Positions 1 to 6,431 are shown, counted from the stretch's first letter. The stretch: DNA of 7,683 nt from Atribacterota bacterium (GCA_028696495.1 JAQVGY010000038.1:1-7683); one strand, 5' to 3'. The notes: generated from the sequence alone by a model not told the origin. Made by a program: numbers and translations.

Positions 1-35
1 CGACTGAATACTAAATACTGACGACTATATTATAC

Positions 36-128
36 GGAGAGGTACCGAAGTGGTCATAACGGGATCGCCTGGAGAGCGATTGGGCGGCGAAAGCTGTCTC
101 GCGGGTTCGAATCCCGCCCTCTCCGCCA
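36..128 (+). tRNA. tRNA-Ser (anticodon GGA), CCA encoded
   Basis: A complete class II tRNA can be folded by eye. The 7-bp acceptor stem pairs 36-42 (GGAGAGG) with 118-124 (CCTCTCC), followed by discriminator G125 and an encoded CCA at 126-128. The anticodon stem ATCGC/GCGAT (64-68/76-80) closes the loop CTGGAGA, which puts anticodon GGA at 71-73; it reads serine codons UCC and UCU. A long variable arm at about 83-98 (GGCGGC, GAAA loop, GCTGTC) is the serine hallmark. The T arm is GCGGG-TTCGAAT-CCCGC. In Bacillus-type genomes a serine tRNA lies in the same neighbourhood, upstream of tadA, scr and dnaX; here no tadA lies between the tRNA and the SRP RNA. The promoter cannot be assigned because only 35 bp of upstream DNA is present. 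Confidence 0.97.
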
Positions 129-189
129 TATTTTTAATATCCTGAGAAAGCTTTTACATAAATCTGTTAAATTCAGGATATTAAAAATA
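129..189. repeat. Perfect 17-bp inverted repeat abutting the tRNA
   Basis: Arms 129-145 (TATTTTTAATATCCTGA) and 173-189 are exact reverse complements separated by a 27-nt loop. The left arm starts at the first base after the tRNA CCA. The stem is AT-rich, with only the CCTGA/TCAGG end being GC-containing, and no U tract follows either arm, so it is not a typical intrinsic terminator. It could be a 3' processing or stability hairpin for the tRNA transcript, or a remnant of a small palindromic element; neither is shown by the sequence. Confidence 0.85.
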
Positions 190-216
190 AATATCGATGT
201 TTTTAAGAGATATTTA
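188..216. repeat. 8-bp AT-rich inverted repeat
   Basis: TAAATATC at 188-195 is the exact reverse complement of GATATTTA at 209-216, with a 13-nt spacer. It overlaps the end of the preceding inverted repeat by two bases. In such AT-rich DNA this could be chance; it is listed because three dyads follow one another in this short non-coding stretch. Confidence 0.4.
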
Positions 217-287
217 ATAACAATCAACTAAAGATTAGACCATAGGCAATTACATTCAGCCAATGAATGAAAGTATTTCAGGGGTTC

Positions 288-310
288 TAAAGGGGAAGGA
301 TTCCCCTTTA
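288..310. repeat. 10-bp dyad upstream of the SRP RNA
   Basis: TAAAGGGGAA (288-297) and TTCCCCTTTA (301-310) are exact reverse complements around the 3-nt centre GGA. The dyad lies about 20 bp before the probable mature 5' end of the SRP RNA. No U tract follows, so it is not an intrinsic terminator. It could be an operator-type site for a dimeric regulator, or a hairpin in a 5' precursor of the SRP RNA that is later removed. I could not identify a convincing -35/-10 pair around it. Confidence 0.7.
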
Positions 311-330
311 TGAGAATGAATTGTTTTGAA

Positions 331-609
331 GCGATGGCCGTGCTAGGTGGGGAGTTAGCGGTGCCCTGAACCTGCAATCCGCTAGAGCAGGATCGAAAAC
401 CTATTTGAGGGCTCATCTTTTTAAGGTCAGGGTGGAATAAGTGATGTTGAAGATTGGGTCCTGTGCAGCAAAGGTTTACAAATCCCGTCAGATCCGGAAG
501 GAAGCAGCGGTAAGTAAAACTCTTTGGGTGCCGCAGGGAAACCTGATTGGAGTTAACTGTTTCATTATCGCTTGGGAAGGTAGTTCAAGGATAGGGCGCG
601 GTCATCTTT
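331..609 (+). ncRNA. ffs: Signal recognition particle RNA (large, Bacillus/scRNA type)
   Basis: This is the RNA scaffold of the SRP, which binds Ffh and directs signal-peptide-bearing ribosomes to the membrane. The universally conserved Ffh-binding hairpin is plain: GTCAGATCCGGAAGGAAGCA from 488, with the GGAA tetraloop at 496-499, and the returning strand GGTGCCGCAGGG around 527-538. The 5' part (GCCGTGCTAGGTGGGGAG, then a TAGCGGTGCCCTG-like segment and CCTGCAATCCGCT) closely resembles the Alu domain of Bacillus subtilis scRNA. The ends close on each other: 333-344 pairs with 595-606 over 12 bp, allowing G-U pairs. That gives about 275 nt, near the Bacillus length of roughly 270 nt. Exact mature ends are estimates. 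The Alu domain suggests an elongation-arrest-type SRP RNA rather than the short 4.5S form. It lies just before dnaX, as in many Firmicutes. Confidence 0.95.
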
Positions 610-611
610 TT
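595..611 (+). terminator. SRP RNA closing helix followed by U tract
   Basis: The 3' strand of the SRP RNA terminal helix (595-606, ending in GTCATC) is followed directly by TTTTT at 607-611. The stem partner is about 250 nt upstream, so this is not a compact hairpin, but the stable helix plus U tract is the probable 3' end of the SRP RNA. Only 35 bp remain before the dnaX start codon. Confidence 0.5.
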
Positions 612-646
612 GAAAGAAGTATATCAAAATTGTAGGGGAAGCATAA

Positions 647-2350
647 ATGGCTCAATACCAATCTATCTACAGAAAATGGAGACCTCAATCCTTTGAAGAT
701 ATTGTGGGCCAGAACCATATAACTCAAACCTTAAAAAATGCTATTAAGATGAATCGTATTGGACATGCCTATCTTTTCTCCGGTCCCCGCGGAGTAGGCA
801 AAACAACTACAGCACGTATTTTTGCTAAAGCACTTAACTGTCAGAATGGGCCTACCGAAACGCCCTGTAATGAGTGTTCCCGCTGTATCCGCATCAATCA
901 GGGACAATCCATGGATGTATTGGAAATTGATGGAGCTTCCAATAGAGGGATTGAAGAAATCAGAGAGCTAAGAAGCAAAATAGGATTTGCACCAGCAGAA
1001 GGAAAATACAAGATATACATTATTGACGAAGTGCATATGCTCACAGACCCTGCCTTCAATGCTTTGTTGAAGACTTTAGAAGAACCACCAGGTCAGGTTT
1101 TATTTATCTTTGCTACAACTGCACCTTATAAAGTCCCTAATACCATTCTTTCCCGTTGTCAATCTTTTTATTTTCGCAGAATTTCTATTGAAGAGATGAT
1201 GGAAAAATTAAAGAGAATTACAGAAGAGGAAAAAATAAATATTGATTCATCTTCCCTGCGTTTAATTGCAGAGGGTGCCACAGGCTCTATGAGAGATGCA
1301 GAAAGCATCTTAGATCAGGTTATTGCCTATAGCGAAAACAGGGTAACACCAGATGAGGTTAGAGATATATTGGGACTTATTCCACGTGAAACATTATTTC
1401 AGATGATAGAGACGATTATTAATCATGATACTGAGAAGGGCCTTAAACTGGTCGGTGAGCTGGTCAAAGAAGGAATAGAACTAAATAAATTTGTTCAGGA
1501 TTTGCTTATATATACTCATAATGTCTCTCTTTTAAAAGTACTGGGTAAAAATAATCCCTATTCTTCCTCATATTTTGAGGCTGTGGAATTGGAAAAGATA
1601 TGGGAATTAATAGAGAAGACTGAGGAAAAGACTATACTTAATATTATCGAGGAGCTAAAAATAATTGAGGAGAGAATAAGGTTTCACCATTATCCCTGGA
1701 TTTTGTTGGAATTAATGGTGGTAAAACTGACTTATAATGAGAGCAAACCTGTCCATCAGGAGATTATTATAAATACCCCTGTTAGAAAAAAAGATGTCGC
1801 TCCTGAAAAGAAAGAAAAAATACCACAATTAATAAAAAAAGAAATAGAAAAGGAAAAAGAGGGAGACACAGTTCAAGACAGCAAGATAACAGCTCAGGAT
1901 ATTGCTACAAAGGTTGAACTTGAGAAATTGTGGCCCAGGGTACTTGCCAGATTAAAAGAGGAAATGATTGCAATTTATACTTTTTTAATGGAAGGGAATA
2001 ATATTCGCCTGGAAGATGATCGGTTGATAGTCAGCTTTTCGCCAGACCATGGTTTCCCTAAAGAGAATTTAGAGAAGAAAGAGAATAGAAAGAAGCTGGA
2101 AAAAGTCTTAAAAGAAGAAACGAAGAATGATATTAGATTGAAGTGTATAATTGAGGGAGATATAGATAGGAGTAGTAAGGTCTCCGATAAAAAAGAAAAT
2201 AATGGTAAAATTGAAAAACAGCCATCTGCTATTGAGGCAGTGGTGAAAGAGAAAAAAAGTGATGAAGACAAAAAAGAAGAAGGGTTAACTGAGAAAGATA
2301 TTTTGGATGGAGCACTCAATTTATTTGGTGGCGACATTAGAGAAGGATAA
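647..2350 (+). CDS. dnaX: DNA polymerase III subunit gamma/tau
   Basis: DnaX is the ATPase of the clamp loader that opens the beta sliding clamp and links it to the replicative polymerase. The 567-residue product shows, in order: Walker A GPRGVGKT (46-53), four zinc-binding cysteines (C65, C74, C77, C80), Walker B IIDEVH (125-130), the SRC motif with arginine finger R170 (169-171) and sensor-2 GSMRD (213-217). A helical collar domain follows to about residue 361, then a lysine/glutamate-rich linker, a folded tau-type segment at about 420-505 and a C-terminal LFGG peptide. The start ATG follows AGGGG at 634-638, 8 nt away. There is no room for a promoter between the SRP RNA end and this start, so transcription probably enters from upstream. 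An in-frame A AAA AAA heptamer at codons 381-382 might allow a shorter gamma-like product of 386 residues. Confidence 0.97.
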   Translation: MAQYQSIYRKWRPQSFEDIVGQNHITQTLKNAIKMNRIGHAYLFSGPRGVGKTTTARIFAKALNCQNGPTETPCNECSRCIRINQGQSMDVLEIDGASNRGIEEIRELRSKIGFAPAEGKYKIYIIDEVHMLTDPAFNALLKTLEEPPGQVLFIFATTAPYKVPNTILSRCQSFYFRRISIEEMMEKLKRITEEEKINIDSSSLRLIAEGATGSMRDAESILDQVIAYSENRVTPDEVRDILGLIPRETLFQMIETIINHDTEKGLKLVGELVKEGIELNKFVQDLLIYTHNVSLLKVLGKNNPYSSSYFEAVELEKIWELIEKTEEKTILNIIEELKIIEERIRFHHYPWILLELMVVKLTYNESKPVHQEIIINTPVRKKDVAPEKKEKIPQLIKKEIEKEKEGDTVQDSKITAQDIATKVELEKLWPRVLARLKEEMIAIYTFLMEGNNIRLEDDRLIVSFSPDHGFPKENLEKKENRKKLEKVLKEETKNDIRLKCIIEGDIDRSSKVSDKKENNGKIEKQPSAIEAVVKEKKSDEDKKEEGLTEKDILDGALNLFGGDIREG

Positions 2351-2351
2351 G

Positions 2352-2359
2352 AGGAGAGG
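2352..2359 (+). promoter_or_regulatory. Ribosome binding site deciding the ebfC start
   Basis: AGGAGAGG lies just after the dnaX stop. The in-frame TTG at 2360 touches it (spacing 0-3 nt), too close for normal initiation. The ATG at 2369 sits 9-12 nt downstream, which is workable, so 2369 is preferred. Confidence 0.65.
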
Positions 2360-2368
2360 TTGTTTAAT

Positions 2369-2677
2369 ATGGATATGAAATTTTTAATGAAACAGGCTCA
2401 AGGAATGCAGAGAAAGATGGAGGCTATAAAGGAAGAGCTTGCCCATAAAGAGATAAAAGTTACCTCCGGAGGGGGCATGGTAGAATTAGTAATAAATGGG
2501 CAGCAGGAGATTAAAGAGATTCATATTGAGCCAGACATTATTGATCCTGAAGATAAAGAGATGCTGGAAGATTTAGTACTGGCAGCTGTTAATGAGGGAA
2601 TCAGGCAATCCAAAGAGATGTTAAATGAAGAGATGATGAAATTGACTGGTGGAATAAACCTGCCAGGATTATTTTAA
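2369..2677 (+). CDS. ebfC: YbaB/EbfC family nucleoid-associated protein
   Basis: This is a small DNA-binding protein of the YbaB/EbfC family (YaaK in Bacillus), which forms dimers shaped like tweezers and coats DNA in the nucleoid. It is almost always found between dnaX and recR, as here. From ATG 2369 it is 102 residues, normal for the family. Recognisable elements are the N-terminal helix rich in Met, Gln and Lys (MKQAQGMQRKM), the central GGGMVELVINGQQEIKEI strand segment, the IDPEDKEMLEDLVLAAVN helix and the conserved C-terminal LPGLF ending. It begins 18 bp after the dnaX stop, and its own stop overlaps the probable recR ribosome binding site, so translation of the three genes is closely linked. 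A TTG 9 bp upstream would add three residues but is badly placed relative to the binding site. Confidence 0.95.
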   Translation: MDMKFLMKQAQGMQRKMEAIKEELAHKEIKVTSGGGMVELVINGQQEIKEIHIEPDIIDPEDKEMLEDLVLAAVNEGIRQSKEMLNEEMMKLTGGINLPGLF

Positions 2678-2690
2678 GGGTTAATAAAAG

Positions 2691-3305
2691 ATGAGTTACC
2701 AGTATGCTAAGCCGTTGGCAATTTTGATTGAAGAGCTATCAAAGCTACCCGGCATTGGCCCCAAGACTGCTCAGAGATTAGCCCTCTATATTCTGAATAC
2801 TTCCCGCGAAGAGGCAGGAATACTTGCACAATCTATTATCAATGCCAAAGAGCAGATTAGAAGATGCCAGATTTGCTATAATCTTACTGAACAGGAAACC
2901 TGTGATATCTGCCGGGATAATACCAGGCAGAGAGATACAATTTGTGTAGTAGAAACAGCAAGGGATTTAATGGCAGTAGAGAAGACCGGGGGATACAAGG
3001 GATTATACCACGTTTTACAGGGGGCTATTTCACCACTGGATGGGGTAGAACCGGATCATCTGACTATAGAACAGCTCATTTCTCGCTTAAAAAAAGAGAA
3101 CATAAAGGAAGTCATTTTGGCAACTAATCCAAATATAGAAGGAGAAGTGACCGCTTCATATATTGCCAGATTGCTTAAACCTTTAAATATAAAGATAACG
3201 AGAATTGCTTATGGAATACCTATAGGGGGTGATTTAGAATATGCCGATGAGGTAACCCTGGCTCAAGCCTTGTTAGGGAGGCAAATTTTTAAAAATGAAA
3301 GGTAG
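2691..3305 (+). CDS. recR: Recombination mediator protein RecR
   Basis: RecR works with RecO (and RecF) to load RecA onto SSB-coated single-stranded DNA at gaps. The 204-residue product has the standard length and domain order. A helix-hairpin-helix region is at about 10-32 (LSKLPGIGPKTAQRLA). A four-cysteine zinc finger follows (C59, C62, C71, C74). The Toprim domain begins at ICVVE (84-88), includes the YHVLQGAISPLDGVEP segment (106-121) and TNPNIEGE (145-152), and ends with the conserved GIPIGGDLEYADEVTLAQAL stretch (175-194). The start ATG follows AAGGG (2676-2680) with 10 nt spacing, only 13 bp after ebfC. No hairpin terminator is visible after its stop codon, and porC begins 33 bp later. 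Confidence 0.97.
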   Translation: MSYQYAKPLAILIEELSKLPGIGPKTAQRLALYILNTSREEAGILAQSIINAKEQIRRCQICYNLTEQETCDICRDNTRQRDTICVVETARDLMAVEKTGGYKGLYHVLQGAISPLDGVEPDHLTIEQLISRLKKENIKEVILATNPNIEGEVTASYIARLLKPLNIKITRIAYGIPIGGDLEYADEVTLAQALLGRQIFKNER

Positions 3306-3338
3306 TATGATAAATTATAAAGGGAGGCATTTCATATC

Positions 3339-3911
3339 ATGAAAAAAATTACTGAAGTTAGATGGCATGGCAGAGGTGGACAGGGTGCTGTTACTGCTTC
3401 AAAGTTACTTGCTACTTCTGCAATGGCAGAAGACAAATACATCCAGGCCTTTCCTGAATTTGGACCAGAAAGGATGGGTGCACCAATTCAATCTTTTACC
3501 AGGATAAGTGATGAACCAATTAAAATTCACAGCCATGTGACTAACCCGGATATGGTAGTGGTACTTGATCCAACTCTGATAGGCACAGTTGATATTACAG
3601 AAGGATTACCAGATGAGGGCACAATAGTGGTGAATACCAGTGAAGAACCTACCCAAATTAGAAAAAAACTTAATTTAAAGGGCAGAAAAATCTTTACTAT
3701 TGATGCCAGCAAAATTGCTCTGGAGGAGCTGGGGCGTCCCTTACCAAATACTCCTATGATTGGAGCCTTAATTAAAGCCACGGGGTTGTTGGATTTGGAG
3801 AATGTGATAAATGATATTAAAAATCAATTTGCCGGTAAGTTTGTCCAAAAAGTTATTGATGGAAATGTGAAAGCAATAGAAAGAGCATATCAGGAGGTGA
3901 GGGGAGAATGA
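3339..3911 (+). CDS. porC: 2-oxoacid (pyruvate):ferredoxin oxidoreductase, gamma subunit
   Basis: This is the gamma subunit of the four-subunit, CoA-acylating 2-oxoacid:ferredoxin oxidoreductase; in fused enzymes the same domain contributes to CoA binding. The 190-residue protein begins with the diagnostic RWHGRGGQGAVTAS segment (8-21), then FPEFGPERMGAPIQSF (38-53), and has the late NTPMIGAL motif (136-143). All are typical of the POR gamma family. The start has a strong binding site, GGGAGG at 3322-3327, 11 nt upstream. Its stop overlaps the porD start in ATGA (3908-3911), implying translational coupling. The gene order gamma-delta-alpha-beta matches the Thermotoga and archaeal four-subunit enzymes. 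There is no convincing promoter in the 33-bp gap after recR, so it may be read through from the replication/repair genes. Confidence 0.95.
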   Translation: MKKITEVRWHGRGGQGAVTASKLLATSAMAEDKYIQAFPEFGPERMGAPIQSFTRISDEPIKIHSHVTNPDMVVVLDPTLIGTVDITEGLPDEGTIVVNTSEEPTQIRKKLNLKGRKIFTIDASKIALEELGRPLPNTPMIGALIKATGLLDLENVINDIKNQFAGKFVQKVIDGNVKAIERAYQEVRGE

Positions 3912-4219
3912 GTGCCGTTAGAAAAAAGGGATGGAGAGAAATTCCTAAAGGTGGCTTGATTCTTGAGGCAGGGAGTGCGGAACAATATGATACTGGTTCC
4001 TGGCGTTCTCAAAGGCCGGTCAGAGATGAACAAAAATGTACCCATTGCATGATTTGCTGGATCTATTGTCCAGATTCTTCAATTTTAGTAGAAGATGGCA
4101 AGATGATCGGCTTTGATTACAAACATTGTAAAGGTTGCGGTATTTGTGCAGCTGAATGTCCCACAAAAGCTATTGAAATGAGAGATGAGAATGAATTTCG
4201 AGAAAAGGAGGGAGTATAA
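3908..4219 (+). CDS. porD: 2-oxoacid (pyruvate):ferredoxin oxidoreductase, delta subunit (2x 4Fe-4S ferredoxin)
   Basis: This is the small electron-transfer subunit that carries electrons from the TPP site to external ferredoxin. It has 103 residues, normal for the family. Two complete 4Fe-4S motifs are visible: C44-x2-C47-x2-C50-x3-C54 (the last followed by Pro) and C74-x2-C77-x2-C80-x3-C84 (again followed by Pro). The N-terminal 40 residues (WREIPKGGLILEAGSAEQYDTGSWRSQRP) are typical of POR delta rather than of a free ferredoxin. The start is set by AGGAGG at 3892-3897 inside the end of porC, 10 nt upstream, and the ATG overlaps the porC stop by 4 bp. It sits 2 bp before porA, so the subunits are made together. 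Confidence 0.95.
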   Translation: MSAVRKKGWREIPKGGLILEAGSAEQYDTGSWRSQRPVRDEQKCTHCMICWIYCPDSSILVEDGKMIGFDYKHCKGCGICAAECPTKAIEMRDENEFREKEGV

Positions 4220-4221
4220 GA

Positions 4222-5406
4222 ATGAGTGTTAAGACAGTAGCAATTACTGGAAATGAGGCAGCTTCTTATGCTTTTAAACAGATTAATCCTGATGTAGTTG
4301 CAGCTTATCCTATTACCCCACAGACTGAGTTAGTCCAAAACTTTTCTGAATTTGTGGCAGACGGAGTGGTCAATACTGATTTAATTACTGTAGAGAGTGA
4401 ACATAGTGCCATGAGTGCCTGTGTTGGGGCAGCTGCTGCCGGTGGCAGAGTTATGACAGCTACTTCTGCCAATGGTTTGGCTCTGATGTTTGAGATTCTA
4501 TTTATTGCAGCCTCCAGTAAATTACCCATTGTGATGCCGGTAGTTAACAGGGCATTATCAGGACCTATCAATATACATTGTGACCATAGTGATACTATGG
4601 CAGCAAGAGATGCAGGATGGATACAAATTTATTCTGAAAATGCACAGGAAGCCTATGATAACATTATACAGGCGGTTCGCATTGCAGAAGATATGAAGGT
4701 TAGATTGCCCGTTATGGTCATGTTTGATGGATTTATCATCTCACATGGTATCGAAAGAGTTGATTTATTGGATGATGTAGTTGTGCGTAATTTTATTGGT
4801 GAATATCAACCCAATTATCCCTTGCTTGATGTTGAAAAACCACTAACCTTTGGCCCTCTGGATCTGCATGATTACTATTTTGAACACAAACGCCAGCAGG
4901 CTGAAGATATAAAGAATTCTAAACCGATTATACTGGAAGTCGCCAAGGAATTTAAAGAGATATCAAATAGAGAATATGGTCTATTTGAATCTTATCATTT
5001 AGAAGATGCCGAGACTGCGATAGTTGTTCTATCATCTGCAGCCGGAACTGCCAAGGCGGTTGTTGATGAATTAAGAGATAAAGGCAAAAAAGTTGGCCTT
5101 TTAAAACCAAGAGTATTCAGACCATTTCCTTATATGGAAATTGCTCAAGCACTATCACATCTAAAAGCCATTGCCATTCTTGATCGCTCTGTTTCCTTTG
5201 GCGGCTTTGGCGGACCTCTCTTCACTGAGTTCAGGTCAGCAATGGTGGAATTTGGAAAAATACCAGAAAATATTAATATTATTTTTGGTTTGGGCGGACG
5301 AGATATCAATGAACAGGATATCAGAGGGGTTTATGAGCAATTAGACGAGATTGTGAAATCTGGTAAGGTAAAAGAGAGAGTACAATATCTTGGAGTAAGG
5401 GAATAG
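4222..5406 (+). CDS. porA: 2-oxoacid (pyruvate):ferredoxin oxidoreductase, alpha subunit
   Basis: The alpha subunit forms the pyrimidine side of the TPP site and part of the substrate pocket. The 394 residues match the family length. Visible markers are AAYPITPQTE (27-36), TVESEHSAMSA (56-66), TATSANGLALMFE (79-91), VVNRALSGPINIHCDHSD (107-124), GGFGGPLFTEFRSA and GLGGRD near the C terminus. T32 and R110 lie where the characterised Desulfovibrio africanus pyruvate enzyme has a threonine and an arginine that hold pyruvate (Thr31 and Arg114); this alignment is by eye. The NRALSGPINI...DHSD pattern is the pyruvate-type version as I recall the family, so pyruvate is favoured over branched-chain or 2-oxoglutarate substrates. 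The binding site AGGAGG (4206-4211) is 10 nt from ATG. Its stop overlaps the porB binding site. Confidence 0.94.
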   Translation: MSVKTVAITGNEAASYAFKQINPDVVAAYPITPQTELVQNFSEFVADGVVNTDLITVESEHSAMSACVGAAAAGGRVMTATSANGLALMFEILFIAASSKLPIVMPVVNRALSGPINIHCDHSDTMAARDAGWIQIYSENAQEAYDNIIQAVRIAEDMKVRLPVMVMFDGFIISHGIERVDLLDDVVVRNFIGEYQPNYPLLDVEKPLTFGPLDLHDYYFEHKRQQAEDIKNSKPIILEVAKEFKEISNREYGLFESYHLEDAETAIVVLSSAAGTAKAVVDELRDKGKKVGLLKPRVFRPFPYMEIAQALSHLKAIAILDRSVSFGGFGGPLFTEFRSAMVEFGKIPENINIIFGLGGRDINEQDIRGVYEQLDEIVKSGKVKERVQYLGVRE

Positions 5407-5420
5407 GAGGTGAGATTAAA

Positions 5421-6344
5421 ATGGCAAATTTAAAAGAATTAATCAAAAAACAAGAAGTCTTAAGCCCGGGACATCGTTTATGTGCCGGTTGTGGTGCTTC
5501 TATTGCCGTCAGACAAATATTAGCAGCCAGTGATGACCCGGTCGTAGTAGCCAGTGCCACCGGTTGTCTGGAGGTAGCAACTACTATATATCCCTTTACC
5601 AGCTGGCGTTCACCATTTATACATAATGCTTTTGAAAATGCAGCAGCTACTATCAGCGGTGTTGAGACAATGTATCAGTCACTTAAAAAGCAGGGAAAGA
5701 TTGATAAAGAGATAAAATTTATTGCCTTTGGAGGAGATGGCGGCACCTATGATATAGGGTTACAGTCTCTATCCGGTGCTTTAGAGAGAGGCCATGATTT
5801 TGTCTATGTTTGTTATGATAATGAAGCATACATGAATACTGGAATTCAACGTTCCAGTGCTACACCTCGAGGAGTGTGGACAACTACCACACCTGTTGGT
5901 GAAGTAATTCCAGGTAAAACACAATATCGGAAAGATTTAACCGGTATTATTGCAGCTCATAATATCCCTTATGCAGCACAGGCTTCGATATGGCGCTGGA
6001 ATGACTTGATAGATAAAGCACATAAAGCTTTCTATACTAAAGGCCCAGCCTTTTTAAATGTTCTATCACCATGTCACAGGGGCTGGCGCTTCCCCTTAGA
6101 GGATACTATTAAGATATCAAAACTTGCTGTTCAAACAAACTTCTGGCCATTGTATGAAGTAGAGAATGGTAAATGGAAAATTAACTACAAACCAAGGGAA
6201 AGACTTCCCATCACTGAATGGATGAAACCACAGGGAAGATATAAACATCTTCTTACTCCAGAGAATGAATCAATTGTCAAAGAGATTCAACAAGATATTG
6301 ATGATAACTGGGAAAGATTACTTGCTCTCAGTGGTGAGAAATAA
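5421..6344 (+). CDS. porB: 2-oxoacid (pyruvate):ferredoxin oxidoreductase, beta subunit (TPP-binding)
   Basis: The beta subunit binds the TPP diphosphate with magnesium and holds the 4Fe-4S cluster nearest the active site. In 307 residues it shows the TPP motif GDGGTYDIG (105-113) running to DNEAYMNTGIQRSSATPRG (133-151). Four cysteines, C21, C24, C49 and C218, match the proximal-cluster ligands; the 3- and 25-residue spacings equal those of the characterised Desulfovibrio africanus enzyme (C812, C815, C840). The MNTGIQRSSATP segment is characteristic of pyruvate enzymes. The start is preceded by AGGAGGTGA (5405-5413), which matches the 16S anti-Shine-Dalgarno end very well and overlaps the porA stop. 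It is the last gene of the run; a hairpin about 90 bp later probably terminates transcription. Confidence 0.95.
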   Translation: MANLKELIKKQEVLSPGHRLCAGCGASIAVRQILAASDDPVVVASATGCLEVATTIYPFTSWRSPFIHNAFENAAATISGVETMYQSLKKQGKIDKEIKFIAFGGDGGTYDIGLQSLSGALERGHDFVYVCYDNEAYMNTGIQRSSATPRGVWTTTTPVGEVIPGKTQYRKDLTGIIAAHNIPYAAQASIWRWNDLIDKAHKAFYTKGPAFLNVLSPCHRGWRFPLEDTIKISKLAVQTNFWPLYEVENGKWKINYKPRERLPITEWMKPQGRYKHLLTPENESIVKEIQQDIDDNWERLLALSGEK

Positions 6345-6358
6345 TTTAGTTAGAAAAC

Positions 6359-6403
6359 AGAAAAAGGTGAACATGTAAGTAGAGTATTTTTCTTGCCTGT
6401 TCA
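6359..6403 (+). other. Interleaved inverted repeats after porB (possible pseudoknot)
   Basis: AGAAAAA (6359-6365) can pair with TTTTTCT (6387-6393). TGAACA (6368-6373), inside that loop, can pair with TGTTCA (6398-6403), outside it. The crossing order is that of an H-type pseudoknot with 7- and 6-bp stems. The stems are short and AU-rich, so chance is a serious alternative. The rest of 6345-6431 contains no gene or other structure that I can see. Confidence 0.25.
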
Positions 6404-6431
6404 GGGAAGAAGAATAATTGTTTAGAAAAAT

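Noticed and set aside
250..279. TTACAT ... TATTTC as a promoter for the SRP RNA
   Set aside because: The -10 match is poor at either 17 or 18 bp spacing; the evidence is too weak to list.
129..330. A tadA remnant or other small gene between tRNA-Ser and SRP RNA
   Set aside because: Only 202 bp, with stops in all frames on the + strand and no recognisable deaminase motif; only inverted repeats are visible.
228..416. Open frame of 62 codons on the - strand
   Set aside because: It overlaps the SRP RNA Alu domain, has no supported binding site and is probably chance.
441..635. Open frame of 64 codons on the + strand
   Set aside because: It lies inside the SRP RNA gene; the conserved RNA sequence explains the region and the protein resembles nothing I recognise.
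1975..2337. 120-codon open frame on the - strand inside dnaX
   Set aside because: A Ser/Phe-rich product complementary to the Lys/Glu-rich dnaX tail; a typical antisense shadow of A-rich codons.
3306..3311. TATGAT as a -10 box for a porC promoter
   Set aside because: No acceptable -35 hexamer lies 16-18 bp upstream, so I do not call a promoter.
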